Assembly: GCF_013306565.1 (NCBI RefSeq)
Contig: NZ_PZPO01000002.1
Span: forward strand, 384,501 to 448,500
Direction: 5' to 3'
DNA: 64,000 nucleotides
DNA from: Hyphomicrobium sulfonivorans
Lineage (GTDB): Bacteria; Pseudomonadota; Alphaproteobacteria; Rhizobiales; Hyphomicrobiaceae
The translations under genes were made by a program, and so were the position numbers. This document shows positions 24,903 through 32,998 of this stretch, piece by piece (positions within the stretch are counted from its first letter, which is position 1; each line of letters starts with the position of its first letter). The notes beneath the pieces are model-generated. The model did not search any database. It was not told the DNA's origin and was given only the letters and a program-made list of their open reading frames with translations.

Positions 24903-25648
24903 CAGGCAGCCTCCTGCTCGCCGAGATAAACAGAGCGCACGCGTGGATCGGCTTCGATCTCTTGCAGCGAGCCCTGCGCGAGAAGCGTTCCCATGTGCAT
25001 GACGGTGACGACGTCGGCGATCTCGCGCACGAAGCCCATGTCGTGTTCCACCACGATTAGCGTCGTGCTCTTGCGCAGATCTTTGAAAATGCGCGCGGTC
25101 TTTTCGATCTCGCCTTCGGTCATGCCGGCAATGGGTTCATCCATCAGCATGAGACGCGGCTCCTGCATCAGCACCATGCTGATTTCCAGCCACTGCGTTT
25201 CGCCGTGCGAGAGAATGCCGGCCTTTTCGCCGAGCCGATGCGTGAGATCCGCAAGCGTTGAGATCTCGTCGATCTTCTGTTCGAGGCCCGGCACCTTGAA
25301 GCGGCACAGGTTCCAGAACGGATTGGTCTGACGGCTGTAGGCGACGGAAAGGTTTTCGCGCACGGTCAGGTCGCGTAGCACCGCCGGCACCTGGAATTTG
25401 CGACCGATGCCAGCGCGGGCGATGGCGTGTTCGTCGGCGCCGGTGATGTCTTCACCCGCGAAAGTGATCTTGCCGGAAGTCGGCTTGATGCGCCCGGTGA
25501 TGAGATCCATCGTTGTCGTCTTGCCGGCGCCGTTTGGACCGACGAGGCAGCACAGTGTGCCTTCCGTAACCTCAAGGCTGAAGTCGTCGATGACCTTGAT
25601 GGTGTCGAAGCTTTTGCAGAGGTGAGAGATTTCAAGCAATCCGGCCAT
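24902..25648 (-). CDS. urtD: amide/urea-type ABC transporter ATPase (UrtD-like)
   Basis: A 248-residue ATPase of the LivG/UrtD branch: Walker A GPNGAGKTT, the signature LSHGETQWLEISMVL (SHGE and Trp are typical of UrtD), Walker B LMLMDEPIAGM, and switch His in VVEHDMGF. LivG proteins normally read LSYGxQRxLEIARAL here, so UrtD is the closer relative. It starts three bases after the permease stop and overlaps the UrtE-like gene. It should form a heterodimer with that ATPase beneath the two permeases. Confidence 0.88.
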   Translation of the reverse strand: MAGLLEISHLCKSFDTIKVIDDFSLEVTEGTLCCLVGPNGAGKTTTMDLITGRIKPTSGKITFAGEDITGADEHAIARAGIGRKFQVPAVLRDLTVRENLSVAYSRQTNPFWNLCRFKVPGLEQKIDEISTLADLTHRLGEKAGILSHGETQWLEISMVLMQEPRLMLMDEPIAGMTEGEIEKTARIFKDLRKSTTLIVVEHDMGFVREIADVVTVMHMGTLLAQGSLQEIEADPRVRSVYLGEQEAA

Positions 25649-25651
25649 GGC

Positions 25652-26806
25652 TCACTCCGAGGGAACAGGTTTGACGCCGCTGGGTTCGCGGAAGGACGTT
25701 TCTTTCGGCTTTCTGGCCAGCATGCCCAATCCGGCTTCGACCAGACTCGCAAGGCCGTTCGGCAGGAAGCGTACGACGATGATGAAGAAGCCGCCGAGGA
25801 TGAGCAGCCAGGTGGAGAGGAACGCGTCGCCGAGATAGCTCTGGCCGCCCTGGATCAGGAACGCGCCGATGATGGCCCAGAGCAGTGACATGCGTCCGCC
25901 GATTGCGGCCCAGATCACCATCGAGATGCTCAAGCCGACATCGAGCTGCGCAGGCGACACATACTGCACCACCATGACCCAGAGGCAGCCGGCAACAGCG
26001 GCGATGAGGCCGGAGATTGTGTAGATGGTGGTTTCGTAGCTCGAGACGCTGTAGCCGAGGAAGCGCACGCGCTCTGCATCATCGCGGATGGCTTGCGTAA
26101 CCAGGCCGAAAGAACTCTGCGTGATCAGTTTGGCGATGACGGTCGCAATCAGAAGTGCGAAGAAAACTGTCCAGTACGCAGCGGGGCTGTATGGATCGAT
26201 CTGGAACGAGCCGAGCTGCAGCGGCGATGGCGGCGTGATGCCGTTGACGCCACCGGTGTAGGCCTGCTGATCCAGAATGATCGTGTAGAAGGCTGACAGC
26301 ATCGCCAGTGTCATGATGGCGAAGAATGCTCCCGACACGCGGGCCTTGAACATGATTCGACCAAACACGGCGCAGAACAGCGTCGGAATGCCTACGGCGA
26401 AGATCAAGCCGCTGACCGTGTTCTGGAACGGCCACCAAAGAAACGGCAGATAGTCGAGGCCGTTGTTCAGCATGATCGGCGGGACCGGGTTTTCGGCCGT
26501 CTGCGTTTGCATCTGCATGGTCATCGCCATGCCGTATGCACCGAGACCGAATGCGATACCCTGACCGAGATTGAGAATGCCGCCGAAGCCCCAGCACAGG
26601 CTGATGGATAGCGCCAGCATTCCATATACGCCGTACGTCGCGAGCTGGTTGAGCAGGAAATCATCGTCGACGTTGAACGGGATGGCCGCCAGCGCGAGGA
26701 AGAAGAGCGTGTATGCGATCCATTGCGCGGTTTTGTTGTGATACGGGTTGCCCATCGTCGTCTTGCTGTTTGTTCCAACGCTTTTTGCTGATGTTTTCGC
26801 GTTCAT
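25652..26806 (-). CDS. urtC: amide/urea-type ABC transporter permease (UrtC-like)
   Basis: A 384-residue inner-membrane permease of the LivM/UrtC family with about nine hydrophobic segments, beginning at IAYTLFFLALAAIPF. Family features are YGVYGMLALSISLCWGFGGILNLGQGIAFGLGAY and the cytosolic coupling loop IRDDAERVRFLGYSVSSYET. A 20-residue polar N-terminus (NAKTSAKSVGTNSKTT) precedes the first helix. The start overlaps the stop of the upstream permease gene (ATGA). It should pair with the UrtB-like permease. Confidence 0.88.
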   Translation of the reverse strand: MNAKTSAKSVGTNSKTTMGNPYHNKTAQWIAYTLFFLALAAIPFNVDDDFLLNQLATYGVYGMLALSISLCWGFGGILNLGQGIAFGLGAYGMAMTMQMQTQTAENPVPPIMLNNGLDYLPFLWWPFQNTVSGLIFAVGIPTLFCAVFGRIMFKARVSGAFFAIMTLAMLSAFYTIILDQQAYTGGVNGITPPSPLQLGSFQIDPYSPAAYWTVFFALLIATVIAKLITQSSFGLVTQAIRDDAERVRFLGYSVSSYETTIYTISGLIAAVAGCLWVMVVQYVSPAQLDVGLSISMVIWAAIGGRMSLLWAIIGAFLIQGGQSYLGDAFLSTWLLILGGFFIIVVRFLPNGLASLVEAGLGMLARKPKETSFREPSGVKPVPSE

Positions 26807-27678
26807 CGGCGCACCCCGCCTTTTGCGAACAGGCCCTGGGGACGGAACCGCAGGAAGACAACGATCAGCAGGAAGATGACGAAGCGTGCGAAGGTGTCGT
26901 TGGTGATGAAGGCAAAGACGGACTGGAGCTCACCGGTAAAGCCACTGGCGATGACGGTGCCGGCCAATGTTCCACCGCCCGCGACAACCATGAGGAAGGC
27001 TTGCACGACGTAGCTGTCGCCCATGGTCGGGAGCACGATGTTCAGGACGCCGAACAGAGAACCGGCGACACCCGCAAGACCCGCACCGAGAGCGAACGTC
27101 ATCATGTAGATGCGGCTTGAGTTGATGCCAAACGACGCGGCCATCTCTTTGTTTTGCATCACCGCGCGCACCTGGATGCCAAAGCGCGTTTTGTAGAACA
27201 GTATCCACAACGCGAGCACCAGCAGCGCGGTGACGGCAATCACGACGACGCGGAATGTCGAGATGTTTGCGAAGCCGAGCGAGATGTTTGACGAGAAGAT
27301 CTCGGGCACCGCGAGATACTTCGGATCCGATCCGAAGATCAGGCGCACGCCCTGCACCAGCACGAGCGATACGCCGTAGGTTGCCAGCAGCGTGTCGAGC
27401 GGGCGATCGTACAAATATTGAATGAGCCCGCGCTCAAGTACCAGGCCGATGATCGCAACGATCACGAACGATGCGGGTATGCACAGCAGGTATGGCACAC
27501 CGATGTAGTGCTGCAGCATGTAGGAGCTGTAGGCGCCGAGCATGATCAGCGCGCCGTGTGCCATGTTGATGACGCCGGCTGCGCCGTAGATGATCGTCAG
27601 GCCCAAGGCGGCTATCAGCCATATGCTTGCGATGCTGACGCCGAGAATGAGCGCGTTGAGAACTGAACCAAAATCCAT
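26803..27678 (-). CDS. urtB: amide/urea-type ABC transporter permease (UrtB-like)
   Basis: A 291-residue LivH/UrtB-type permease with about eight hydrophobic segments. Recognisable blocks are LILGVSIASIWLIAALGLTIIYG, VINMAHGALIMLGAYSSYM and the coupling helix around TRFGIQVRAVMQNKEMAASFGINSSRIYMMTF. Three consecutive starts (GTG 27684, ATG 27681, ATG 27678) occur; I prefer 27678, five bases after AGGGGG. It lacks the long N-terminal extension found in some urea UrtB proteins. A stem-loop separates it from the binding-protein gene upstream. Confidence 0.87.
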   Translation of the reverse strand: MDFGSVLNALILGVSIASIWLIAALGLTIIYGAAGVINMAHGALIMLGAYSSYMLQHYIGVPYLLCIPASFVIVAIIGLVLERGLIQYLYDRPLDTLLATYGVSLVLVQGVRLIFGSDPKYLAVPEIFSSNISLGFANISTFRVVVIAVTALLVLALWILFYKTRFGIQVRAVMQNKEMAASFGINSSRIYMMTFALGAGLAGVAGSLFGVLNIVLPTMGDSYVVQAFLMVVAGGGTLAGTVIASGFTGELQSVFAFITNDTFARFVIFLLIVVFLRFRPQGLFAKGGVRR

Positions 27679-27725
27679 CATCACCCCCTGCGACCGCAGC
27701 CGGTCGCGTATGCCGCGTCCGGATA

Positions 27726-27761
27726 AGGCCGCCCCGCCAGATCGGCAAGGCAGGGCGGCCT
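27726..27761 (-). terminator. intercistronic stem-loop after the binding-protein gene
   Basis: AGGCCGCCC (27726-27734) pairs with GGGCGGCCT (27753-27761), and the inner bases CGCC/GGCA extend the stem with one mismatch. Placed between the binding-protein and permease genes, such a structure usually lowers downstream expression or protects the upstream mRNA, giving excess binding protein. No strong U-tract follows. Confidence 0.6.
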
Positions 27762-27770
27762 GCTCTCGCC

Positions 27771-29078
27771 TCAGATCACGCCCTTACGGATCTTGCCGTC
27801 CGGCGCCTTGAGGCCGTCCTTGGTGCACACGCCGGATTCGGGGTAGATGGAGAACGGATCGGGCGCGACGTGCGTGTCTGCGGACTTCAGCACCTTGAAG
27901 GTGCCGTCGCCCTGACACTGGGCAATTTTGGGCTTCAGCCAGGTGTTGAAGTTGTTTTCGTCGATCCAGACTTCGCCTTCTGGCGAGATATCATCGCCGA
28001 TGCGAACGCCGCCCGAGTGATCGCGAATTGCGCGCGGAGTGACGTTCTCAAATCCGACCGCAGCAGCAGCTTTCTCAAAGCCTGCCTTGAACACGTAGGC
28101 GGAGAGATACGTCTCTTCCATGTTGTAATGGGTGACGCCGTTCTTGCCGTACTTGCTCTTCAGGAAGCCGTCGACGAACTTGTGGTTGGTCGGATTGTCG
28201 AGCGTCTGCACATAGGGTGCGGACAGGAAGTGGCCAGCACCGAATTCGGCACCCATGGCGCGCGTCTCGATCTCGCCGGTGGTCAGCGATGCGATCGGCA
28301 TCTGATCGACCTTGAAGCCTTCCTGTTTGAACTGCTTGTGGAAGGCGACGTCGGAAGCACCGACGACGGTGGAAAAGATGAAGTTCGGTTTGGCGTCGCG
28401 GATCTTGTTAAGAACCGGTCCGAATTCGGAGCTGCCGAGCGGAATGTATTCCTCGCCGACCAGTTCGCCGCCAACCTGTTCAAGCCAGATCTTGGCGTTC
28501 TTGTTGGATTCCTTCGGCCAAACATAATTCGAGCCGACGAAGAAAACCCTCTTGCCGAAGTTCTCGACCATGTACGGGATCAAGTCCTTCGAATGCTGAT
28601 TGGCGATCGGACCGGTGCAGATAGCGTTCTGCGTGCATTCGGCGCCTTCATAGCAGGTTGGGTAATAGAGCAGATGATCCCGCTGCATGATGGTAGGCAA
28701 AATGGCCTTGCGGCTCGCGGACGTGTAGCAGGCGAACAGCGCGATCACCTTTTCGCGCAGGATCAGCTCTTTGGTTTTTTCCGAGTAGACGCTGAAGTCG
28801 GACTTCGCGTCGACAATCACCGGTTCGACTGGAACGCCGCCGATGCCGCCGGCCTTGTTGATCTCGTCAAAGGCGTATTGAAGGACGAGCGTGGAATCTT
28901 CTTCAGGGACCGCAAGCGCGCCGGTGAGTGAAAACAGGACGCCAACCTTGAGCGGCTCTCCCTTCTTCAGCGTCGCGCCCCAGGCATCGCGTGAGCCCGG
29001 GATCCATACATGCGGCATTCCAACTGCCGCCGAAGCGGCCAAGGTGGTCGTTAGCAGTTTGCGCCGGGTAATCTTCAT
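27771..29078 (-). CDS. amide-type ABC transporter substrate-binding protein (UrtA/FmdD-like), Tat-exported
   Basis: A 435-residue type I periplasmic binding protein of the UrtA/FmdD/AmiC branch. The N-terminus, KITRRKLLTTTLAASAAVG, has a twin-arginine pattern, so folded export through Tat is likely. The mature part starts LKVGVLFSLTGALAVPEED and includes the ligand-site block LFACYTSASRKAILPTI, GPIANQHSKDLIPYM and VGSNYVWPKESNKNAK. Homologues bind urea, formamide or short amides. It is the first gene of the operon that continues into the permeases, ATPases and dimethylformamidase, so N,N-dimethylformamide or N-methylformamide is the best guess for the ligand. The promoter region upstream is shared with the sensory cassette. 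Confidence 0.9.
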   Translation of the reverse strand: MKITRRKLLTTTLAASAAVGMPHVWIPGSRDAWGATLKKGEPLKVGVLFSLTGALAVPEEDSTLVLQYAFDEINKAGGIGGVPVEPVIVDAKSDFSVYSEKTKELILREKVIALFACYTSASRKAILPTIMQRDHLLYYPTCYEGAECTQNAICTGPIANQHSKDLIPYMVENFGKRVFFVGSNYVWPKESNKNAKIWLEQVGGELVGEEYIPLGSSEFGPVLNKIRDAKPNFIFSTVVGASDVAFHKQFKQEGFKVDQMPIASLTTGEIETRAMGAEFGAGHFLSAPYVQTLDNPTNHKFVDGFLKSKYGKNGVTHYNMEETYLSAYVFKAGFEKAAAAVGFENVTPRAIRDHSGGVRIGDDISPEGEVWIDENNFNTWLKPKIAQCQGDGTFKVLKSADTHVAPDPFSIYPESGVCTKDGLKAPDGKIRKGVI

Positions 29079-29457
29079 TTACGGGTACCCCCTGGGATCT
29101 GGCGGAGTGAGCGCGTCCCCACGACACGTTCGCTAGAATTATTTTTATAACCAGCTAGATCTAACGACTAGACAAAACGCATGAGTTGTTGCCCAAGGGG
29201 TATGCGTTTTTGCGTTTTTTCCGATGCATTCGCCGTATAAGTGTGCAGATGCGGATGGAGCGGCGATGGATGTTGCCGGGAGGGTGCAATGGGTGGAGAG
29301 CCGCCCGCAGGCCTTCAGAAATTGCGGGCGTTCGCTTGGAATCAGCGGCAAAGTGTGACCATTGTGGAATCTGGGCAGTGGTTAATCGAAGGTCAGCGCT
29401 GGGCGCCTCGCATCTAGAGGCTCTGGCTGATGCAACGAGCTAGCGAGCGATTAAACG
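29079..29457. promoter_or_regulatory. divergent promoter region of amide operon and sensory cassette
   Basis: This 379-base gap separates the two divergent transcription units and holds no gene. CTAG occurs at 29133, 29155 and 29168 on the operon side and at 29414 and 29440 on the regulator side. The operon side also has an AT-rich stretch ATTATTTTTATAA (29140-29150) between two of them. Further in, GTTGCCCAAGGGG (29188-29200) contains the same GTTGCCCA half-site as the palindrome between mgsA and mgdA. These are candidate sites for the NarL-type regulator encoded next door; no sigma-54 promoter was seen. Confidence 0.45.
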
Positions 29458-30111
29458 ATGAAGGTCATTATCGCGGACGACCACTGGGTGGTCAGGCAAT
29501 CCCTCAAGCAGGTGATGCGTAGACTGAACCAGACGCTCGAAACCTACGAGGCGGAAACCTTCGGCGAATTGACCGCGCTTTTGGGCAAGCACCCGGATAC
29601 GAGCCTGGTGTTGCTCGACCTGGTGATGCCAGGGTTTGAGGAGCTGGGCGGCCTGCGGGCGCTGCGAACCAAGTTTCGAGATGTCCCGGTTGTGATCGTT
29701 TCCGTGCATGAAGATGTTGAGTATGTTATCCGCTCGGTGGAGCAGGGCGCGATCGGCTACATTCCGAAATCATCCGATGGACCCGAGATCGAGCGCGCGT
29801 TGGAGCGTGTTCTGGCGGGCGAAGTTTCGTTTCCGCGACGCATCCTTGAGCGTTCCCGATCCTCGTCACCGCCGCCGCCAAAGACGCAGGCATCCAGCGC
29901 TCGCGATGTCGACACGCTGACGGAGCGCGAGCGCGATGTTCTCTCCCTGCTGGGCAGCGGTTCATCCGTGAAAAACATCGCCGAGAAGCTGGGGCTCAGC
30001 AGCCAGACCGTGCGCATCCATATCGGCAATGCAATGAAGAAGCTCAATCTCCCGGACCGGACGAGCGCCGTGCATTATGCCGTGACGCACTTCGGCCGCG
30101 CGTCAGTTTAA
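29458..30111 (+). CDS. response regulator, NarL/LuxR family, of the amide sensory cassette
   Basis: A 217-residue regulator: the receiver begins KVIIADDHWVVRQSL (acidic pair D7/D8), with phospho-Asp in LLDLVMPGF and Lys in IPKSSDGPEI. A Ser/Pro-rich linker (SRSSSPPPPK) joins it to a LuxR-type helix-turn-helix, LTERERDVLSLLGSGSSVKN to TVRIHIGNAMKKL. It is more distant from the two regulators at 6.2 and 13 kb than those are from each other. The hybrid kinase gene starts three bases after its stop. As it is divergent from the amide operon, that operon is its most likely target. Confidence 0.88.
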   Translation: MKVIIADDHWVVRQSLKQVMRRLNQTLETYEAETFGELTALLGKHPDTSLVLLDLVMPGFEELGGLRALRTKFRDVPVVIVSVHEDVEYVIRSVEQGAIGYIPKSSDGPEIERALERVLAGEVSFPRRILERSRSSSPPPPKTQASSARDVDTLTERERDVLSLLGSGSSVKNIAEKLGLSSQTVRIHIGNAMKKLNLPDRTSAVHYAVTHFGRASV

Positions 30112-30114
30112 TCG

Positions 30115-31671
30115 ATGCGGGATGCCTCCGATCGCCACTCTGTCAATGATGCTCGGCTTGCTGCCATCTGGGCAGGGCTTGATGCGACCGACGATGGCAT
30201 ATTCGTTTGGTCGGCAGAGCGCGTGCTCGTTTTCATCAACGAGGGGTTTCGCCGCAACTGGGATCTGCCGGTTTGCGCCGGCATGAATTATGAAGAATAC
30301 GCTTCGCTTATCGCGCATTCGCAGGAGTGGATGATCCCGGGCGGACCGGATGAGCGGCTTCAGAATACACTCAACAATTTCGGCGTCGCGACGGATGCCG
30401 ATTATGAGTGCGCGTCAGGGCATATCGTGCATGTCCGGCAGCGGCCGTCGGCACAGGGCGGCATGGTCGTTACATTCACCGATGTGACCGCGATCAAGCG
30501 CAACGAACGGGAGTTGCGCGAGGCGAAGGAAGCTGCCGAAGCGATGGATGAGGCGAAGTCGCGCTTTCTGCGCGCCGCCAATCATGATCTGCGCCAGCCA
30601 CTCGCATCCCTGAAAATCCTGATTTACAGCTGCGTGCGCGAGCAGGATGACGAAAAGCGCGCAGAGATGTTGCACGCGATGGGCGTGGCGACATCGATCA
30701 TGGAAGATCTGCTCGGCGCTCTGCTGCAAATCGGTCAGCTCGATGCTGGACGCGTACAGCCGCGCATCACCTCGTTTCAGCTTTCCGAGCTGTTCGAGCG
30801 CCTGCACATTCAGTTCAATCATCAGGCGTCGGAGAAAGGGTTACGGCTTCGGTTCGTGGCACCTAGCAAGACCGTTGCAACCGATCGCGCGCTGCTGGAA
30901 CGTATCCTCAGCAACTTCGTCGGCAATGCGATCCGCTTTACTGAGCTTGGCGGTGTTCTCGTGGGTTGCCGCAAAGAGGGGCACGGTCTGCGCATCAACG
31001 TTATCGATACCGGGCGCGGTATCCGTCAGGAGGATTTCGGCCGCATATTCGAAGAATTCTATCGCGTCACCGACAACAACCAGATCCAGAAAAAGGGGCT
31101 GGGGCTCGGGCTCAACATCGCGAAGCGACTGGCGGATCTGCTGGAACTCCCGATTGGATTGCGTTCCGAGGTCGGCAGCGGATCAACGTTTTCAGTATGG
31201 GTGCCGCTGGGTAACATCTGGCACAGCAATATCAGCGCCGAGGTGGACATCAGCGAGACCGTCGCGGGTGAGTTTGCCGGCATACCGATGTTGCTCATTG
31301 AGGACGACGATTTCCTGCGTGAGTCCATGACGCAGCTTCTGCGGCGCTGGGGCATCGATGTGCATGCCGCAGCCAATGAGGATGAAGCACTGGAACTGGT
31401 TGCGGATGGCGAGATCGTACCGCGCATGATCATTGCGGACTACAATCTCGAAGTACGCACCGGGCCGGATGTGATCGCAGCAATTCGCGCGGCGACCGGG
31501 GAAGAAACGCCGGCCATTATCGTGACGGCGGATGCCGAACCGCGGGTGATTGCCGGCATCCGCGAGGCCGGTATCCCGGTTCTGATCAAGCCGGTCAGCC
31601 CGCCGCGACTGCGCGTGATGATGCACAATCTGCTTTTTGAACCTGATCTTTTGAAATCGGCCGACATCTGA
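30115..31671 (+). CDS. soluble hybrid histidine kinase (PAS-HisKA-HATPase-REC)
   Basis: A 518-residue kinase with no membrane segment or signal peptide, so it should sense an internal signal. A PAS_7-like domain (about 12-125, GLDATDDGIFVWSAERVLVFIN) leads through a coiled coil to HisKA with H157 in AANHDLRQPLASL, then an HATPase with NFVGNAIRFT, DTGRGI and KGLGLGLNIAKRL. A C-terminal receiver (from about 390, MLLIEDDDFLRESM) has phospho-Asp D442 in IIADYNLEV. This architecture is found in cytosolic NahK/ErcS'-type kinases. It sits between its probable regulator and a binding-protein-fold gene. I suggest that the latter delivers the amide signal, which is inference from gene order. Confidence 0.87.
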   Translation: MRDASDRHSVNDARLAAIWAGLDATDDGIFVWSAERVLVFINEGFRRNWDLPVCAGMNYEEYASLIAHSQEWMIPGGPDERLQNTLNNFGVATDADYECASGHIVHVRQRPSAQGGMVVTFTDVTAIKRNERELREAKEAAEAMDEAKSRFLRAANHDLRQPLASLKILIYSCVREQDDEKRAEMLHAMGVATSIMEDLLGALLQIGQLDAGRVQPRITSFQLSELFERLHIQFNHQASEKGLRLRFVAPSKTVATDRALLERILSNFVGNAIRFTELGGVLVGCRKEGHGLRINVIDTGRGIRQEDFGRIFEEFYRVTDNNQIQKKGLGLGLNIAKRLADLLELPIGLRSEVGSGSTFSVWVPLGNIWHSNISAEVDISETVAGEFAGIPMLLIEDDDFLRESMTQLLRRWGIDVHAAANEDEALELVADGEIVPRMIIADYNLEVRTGPDVIAAIRAATGEETPAIIVTADAEPRVIAGIREAGIPVLIKPVSPPRLRVMMHNLLFEPDLLKSADI

Positions 31672-31697
31672 AACCGCCAGCGAAGGACAGCTCTTAC

Positions 31698-32933
31698 GTG
31701 GATGATCGCTCCAAGCCCGTTCCGATCGGGAGCATGGTTCCGCTTACAGGCCCGTCCGCTGCGGATGGCGCCGAATTCCGCAATGGCATGATCTTGGCCT
31801 GCGAGGAGCTGAATGCGCGCGGCGGGCTTTTCGGGCGGCCGTTTCAGCCCATCTTTGCCGATACCTGTCGCCAGACCGCCAAGGAAGTCGTGACCGCCGC
31901 GCGCTGGCTGATCGAGAAGCATCAGGTTCATGCGATCATCAACGGCTATAATATCGGCGCGCAGAATTCCGAATACGAGCCGATAGCCGATGCCGGCATC
32001 ATTTACGTGCATGCCAACACGCTGCTGCAACACCACGACACGGTGATGAGCGATCCGCAGCGGTATTTCGGCTGCTTCATGGCCGATCCGGCTGAATACT
32101 GGTATGGACCGGGCTTCATCAAGTTTCTGTCGTGGTTGCGCGATACCGGCCAGTGGATTCCAAAATCAGATCGTATTGCGATTATTTCGGGATCGACGCC
32201 GTATAGCATCGTCATCGCCAATGCGATGGCCAACTCAGCTGCAAGTTTTGGCTGGAAGGTGTGCTTCGGTCCGAAGATCGTACAGACGCCGACAAGCCAG
32301 TGGCGCGATGTCATTGAGGAGGTGCGGGCGAGCGACCCTGCCGTGCTCGCCAACACGCATTTCTATGCCGGCGACCTGGCGTACTTTCAGCGCCAGTTCG
32401 TGGAAAACCCGATCGATTGCCTGGTTTATCTGCAATACGGCGCGGTTCACCGCACCTTCACGGATATCGCGCAGGAAGCGAGCGTGGGCGTGATCGTATC
32501 GTCGATCGTTGGGCTGCTGCGCGACGAGATGGGCAAGCGGTTCGAGGAGCGTTACACGGCGCGCTTTGGTTCGGGCTCGACGGCTTCCATCGGATGCCAG
32601 TCCTACAGCAATATGCATCACTATGCGGTTGCGGCGGCGATGGCCGGGGGCTCCGGTGCGCCCGGCAATTTTGAGCAGAACAGGAAGGTGGCGTTCGCGT
32701 TGCGCGGCATGATCTATCGCACTGTGCATGGCACGATCCGCTATCATCCCGATTGGCAGGCGGTCGTGCCTTATCCCGTAGTTACGCGCGATCCGTCGCT
32801 TGGCATGCCGCACATTTTTTATCAGATCCAGGATCTGAAAGAGCGGCTGTCGATGATCGCGCCAGAGCCATACAACACGGAGCGCTTCGTCTATCCGCCG
32901 TGGATGAGCAAGGGTGCGCCGCGCCGTCTGTGA
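31698..32933 (+). CDS. AmiC-like cytoplasmic amide receptor (binding-protein fold, no signal peptide)
   Basis: A 411-residue type I binding-protein fold related to the amide/urea receptors: IGSMVPLTGPSAADGAEFRN, then NARGGLFGRPFQPIFADTCRQ, a hinge-side VHAIINGYNIGAQNSEYEPIA and the long GCFMADPAEYWYGPGFIKFL. The GTG start at 31698 follows GAAGGAC, and the protein begins DDRSKPVP with no hydrophobic or twin-Arg leader; no upstream in-frame leader exists because the kinase stop is 26 bases away. It thus resembles AmiC of Pseudomonas, an intracellular amide sensor that controls AmiR. Being the third gene after a regulator and a soluble kinase, it is likely the ligand-sensing part of that cassette. 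Which amide it binds is unknown. Confidence 0.75.
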   Translation: MDDRSKPVPIGSMVPLTGPSAADGAEFRNGMILACEELNARGGLFGRPFQPIFADTCRQTAKEVVTAARWLIEKHQVHAIINGYNIGAQNSEYEPIADAGIIYVHANTLLQHHDTVMSDPQRYFGCFMADPAEYWYGPGFIKFLSWLRDTGQWIPKSDRIAIISGSTPYSIVIANAMANSAASFGWKVCFGPKIVQTPTSQWRDVIEEVRASDPAVLANTHFYAGDLAYFQRQFVENPIDCLVYLQYGAVHRTFTDIAQEASVGVIVSSIVGLLRDEMGKRFEERYTARFGSGSTASIGCQSYSNMHHYAVAAAMAGGSGAPGNFEQNRKVAFALRGMIYRTVHGTIRYHPDWQAVVPYPVVTRDPSLGMPHIFYQIQDLKERLSMIAPEPYNTERFVYPPWMSKGAPRRL

Positions 32934-32979
32934 TCGTGAGCGTACAAAAAAGGGAGCCGCCCCAAGAGACGACCCCCGA

Positions 32980-32993
32980 TCAAAACGTTTTGA
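32980..32993. terminator. palindrome between convergent genes
   Basis: TCAAAACGTTTTGA is a perfect 14-base palindrome between the receptor-like gene and gmaS, which converge here. It gives A/T runs on both strands and may form part of a bidirectional terminator, but the stem is weak. Confidence 0.35.
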
Positions 32994-32998
32994 CAAGC

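Noticed and set aside
27870-28931. A 353-residue plus-strand open frame over the amide-binding-protein gene
   Set aside because: Antisense of a well-supported binding protein.
24204-29078. Naming the transporter a urea uptake system
   Set aside because: The ATPases look like UrtD/UrtE, but there is no urease nearby and the operon continues into dimethylformamidase genes.
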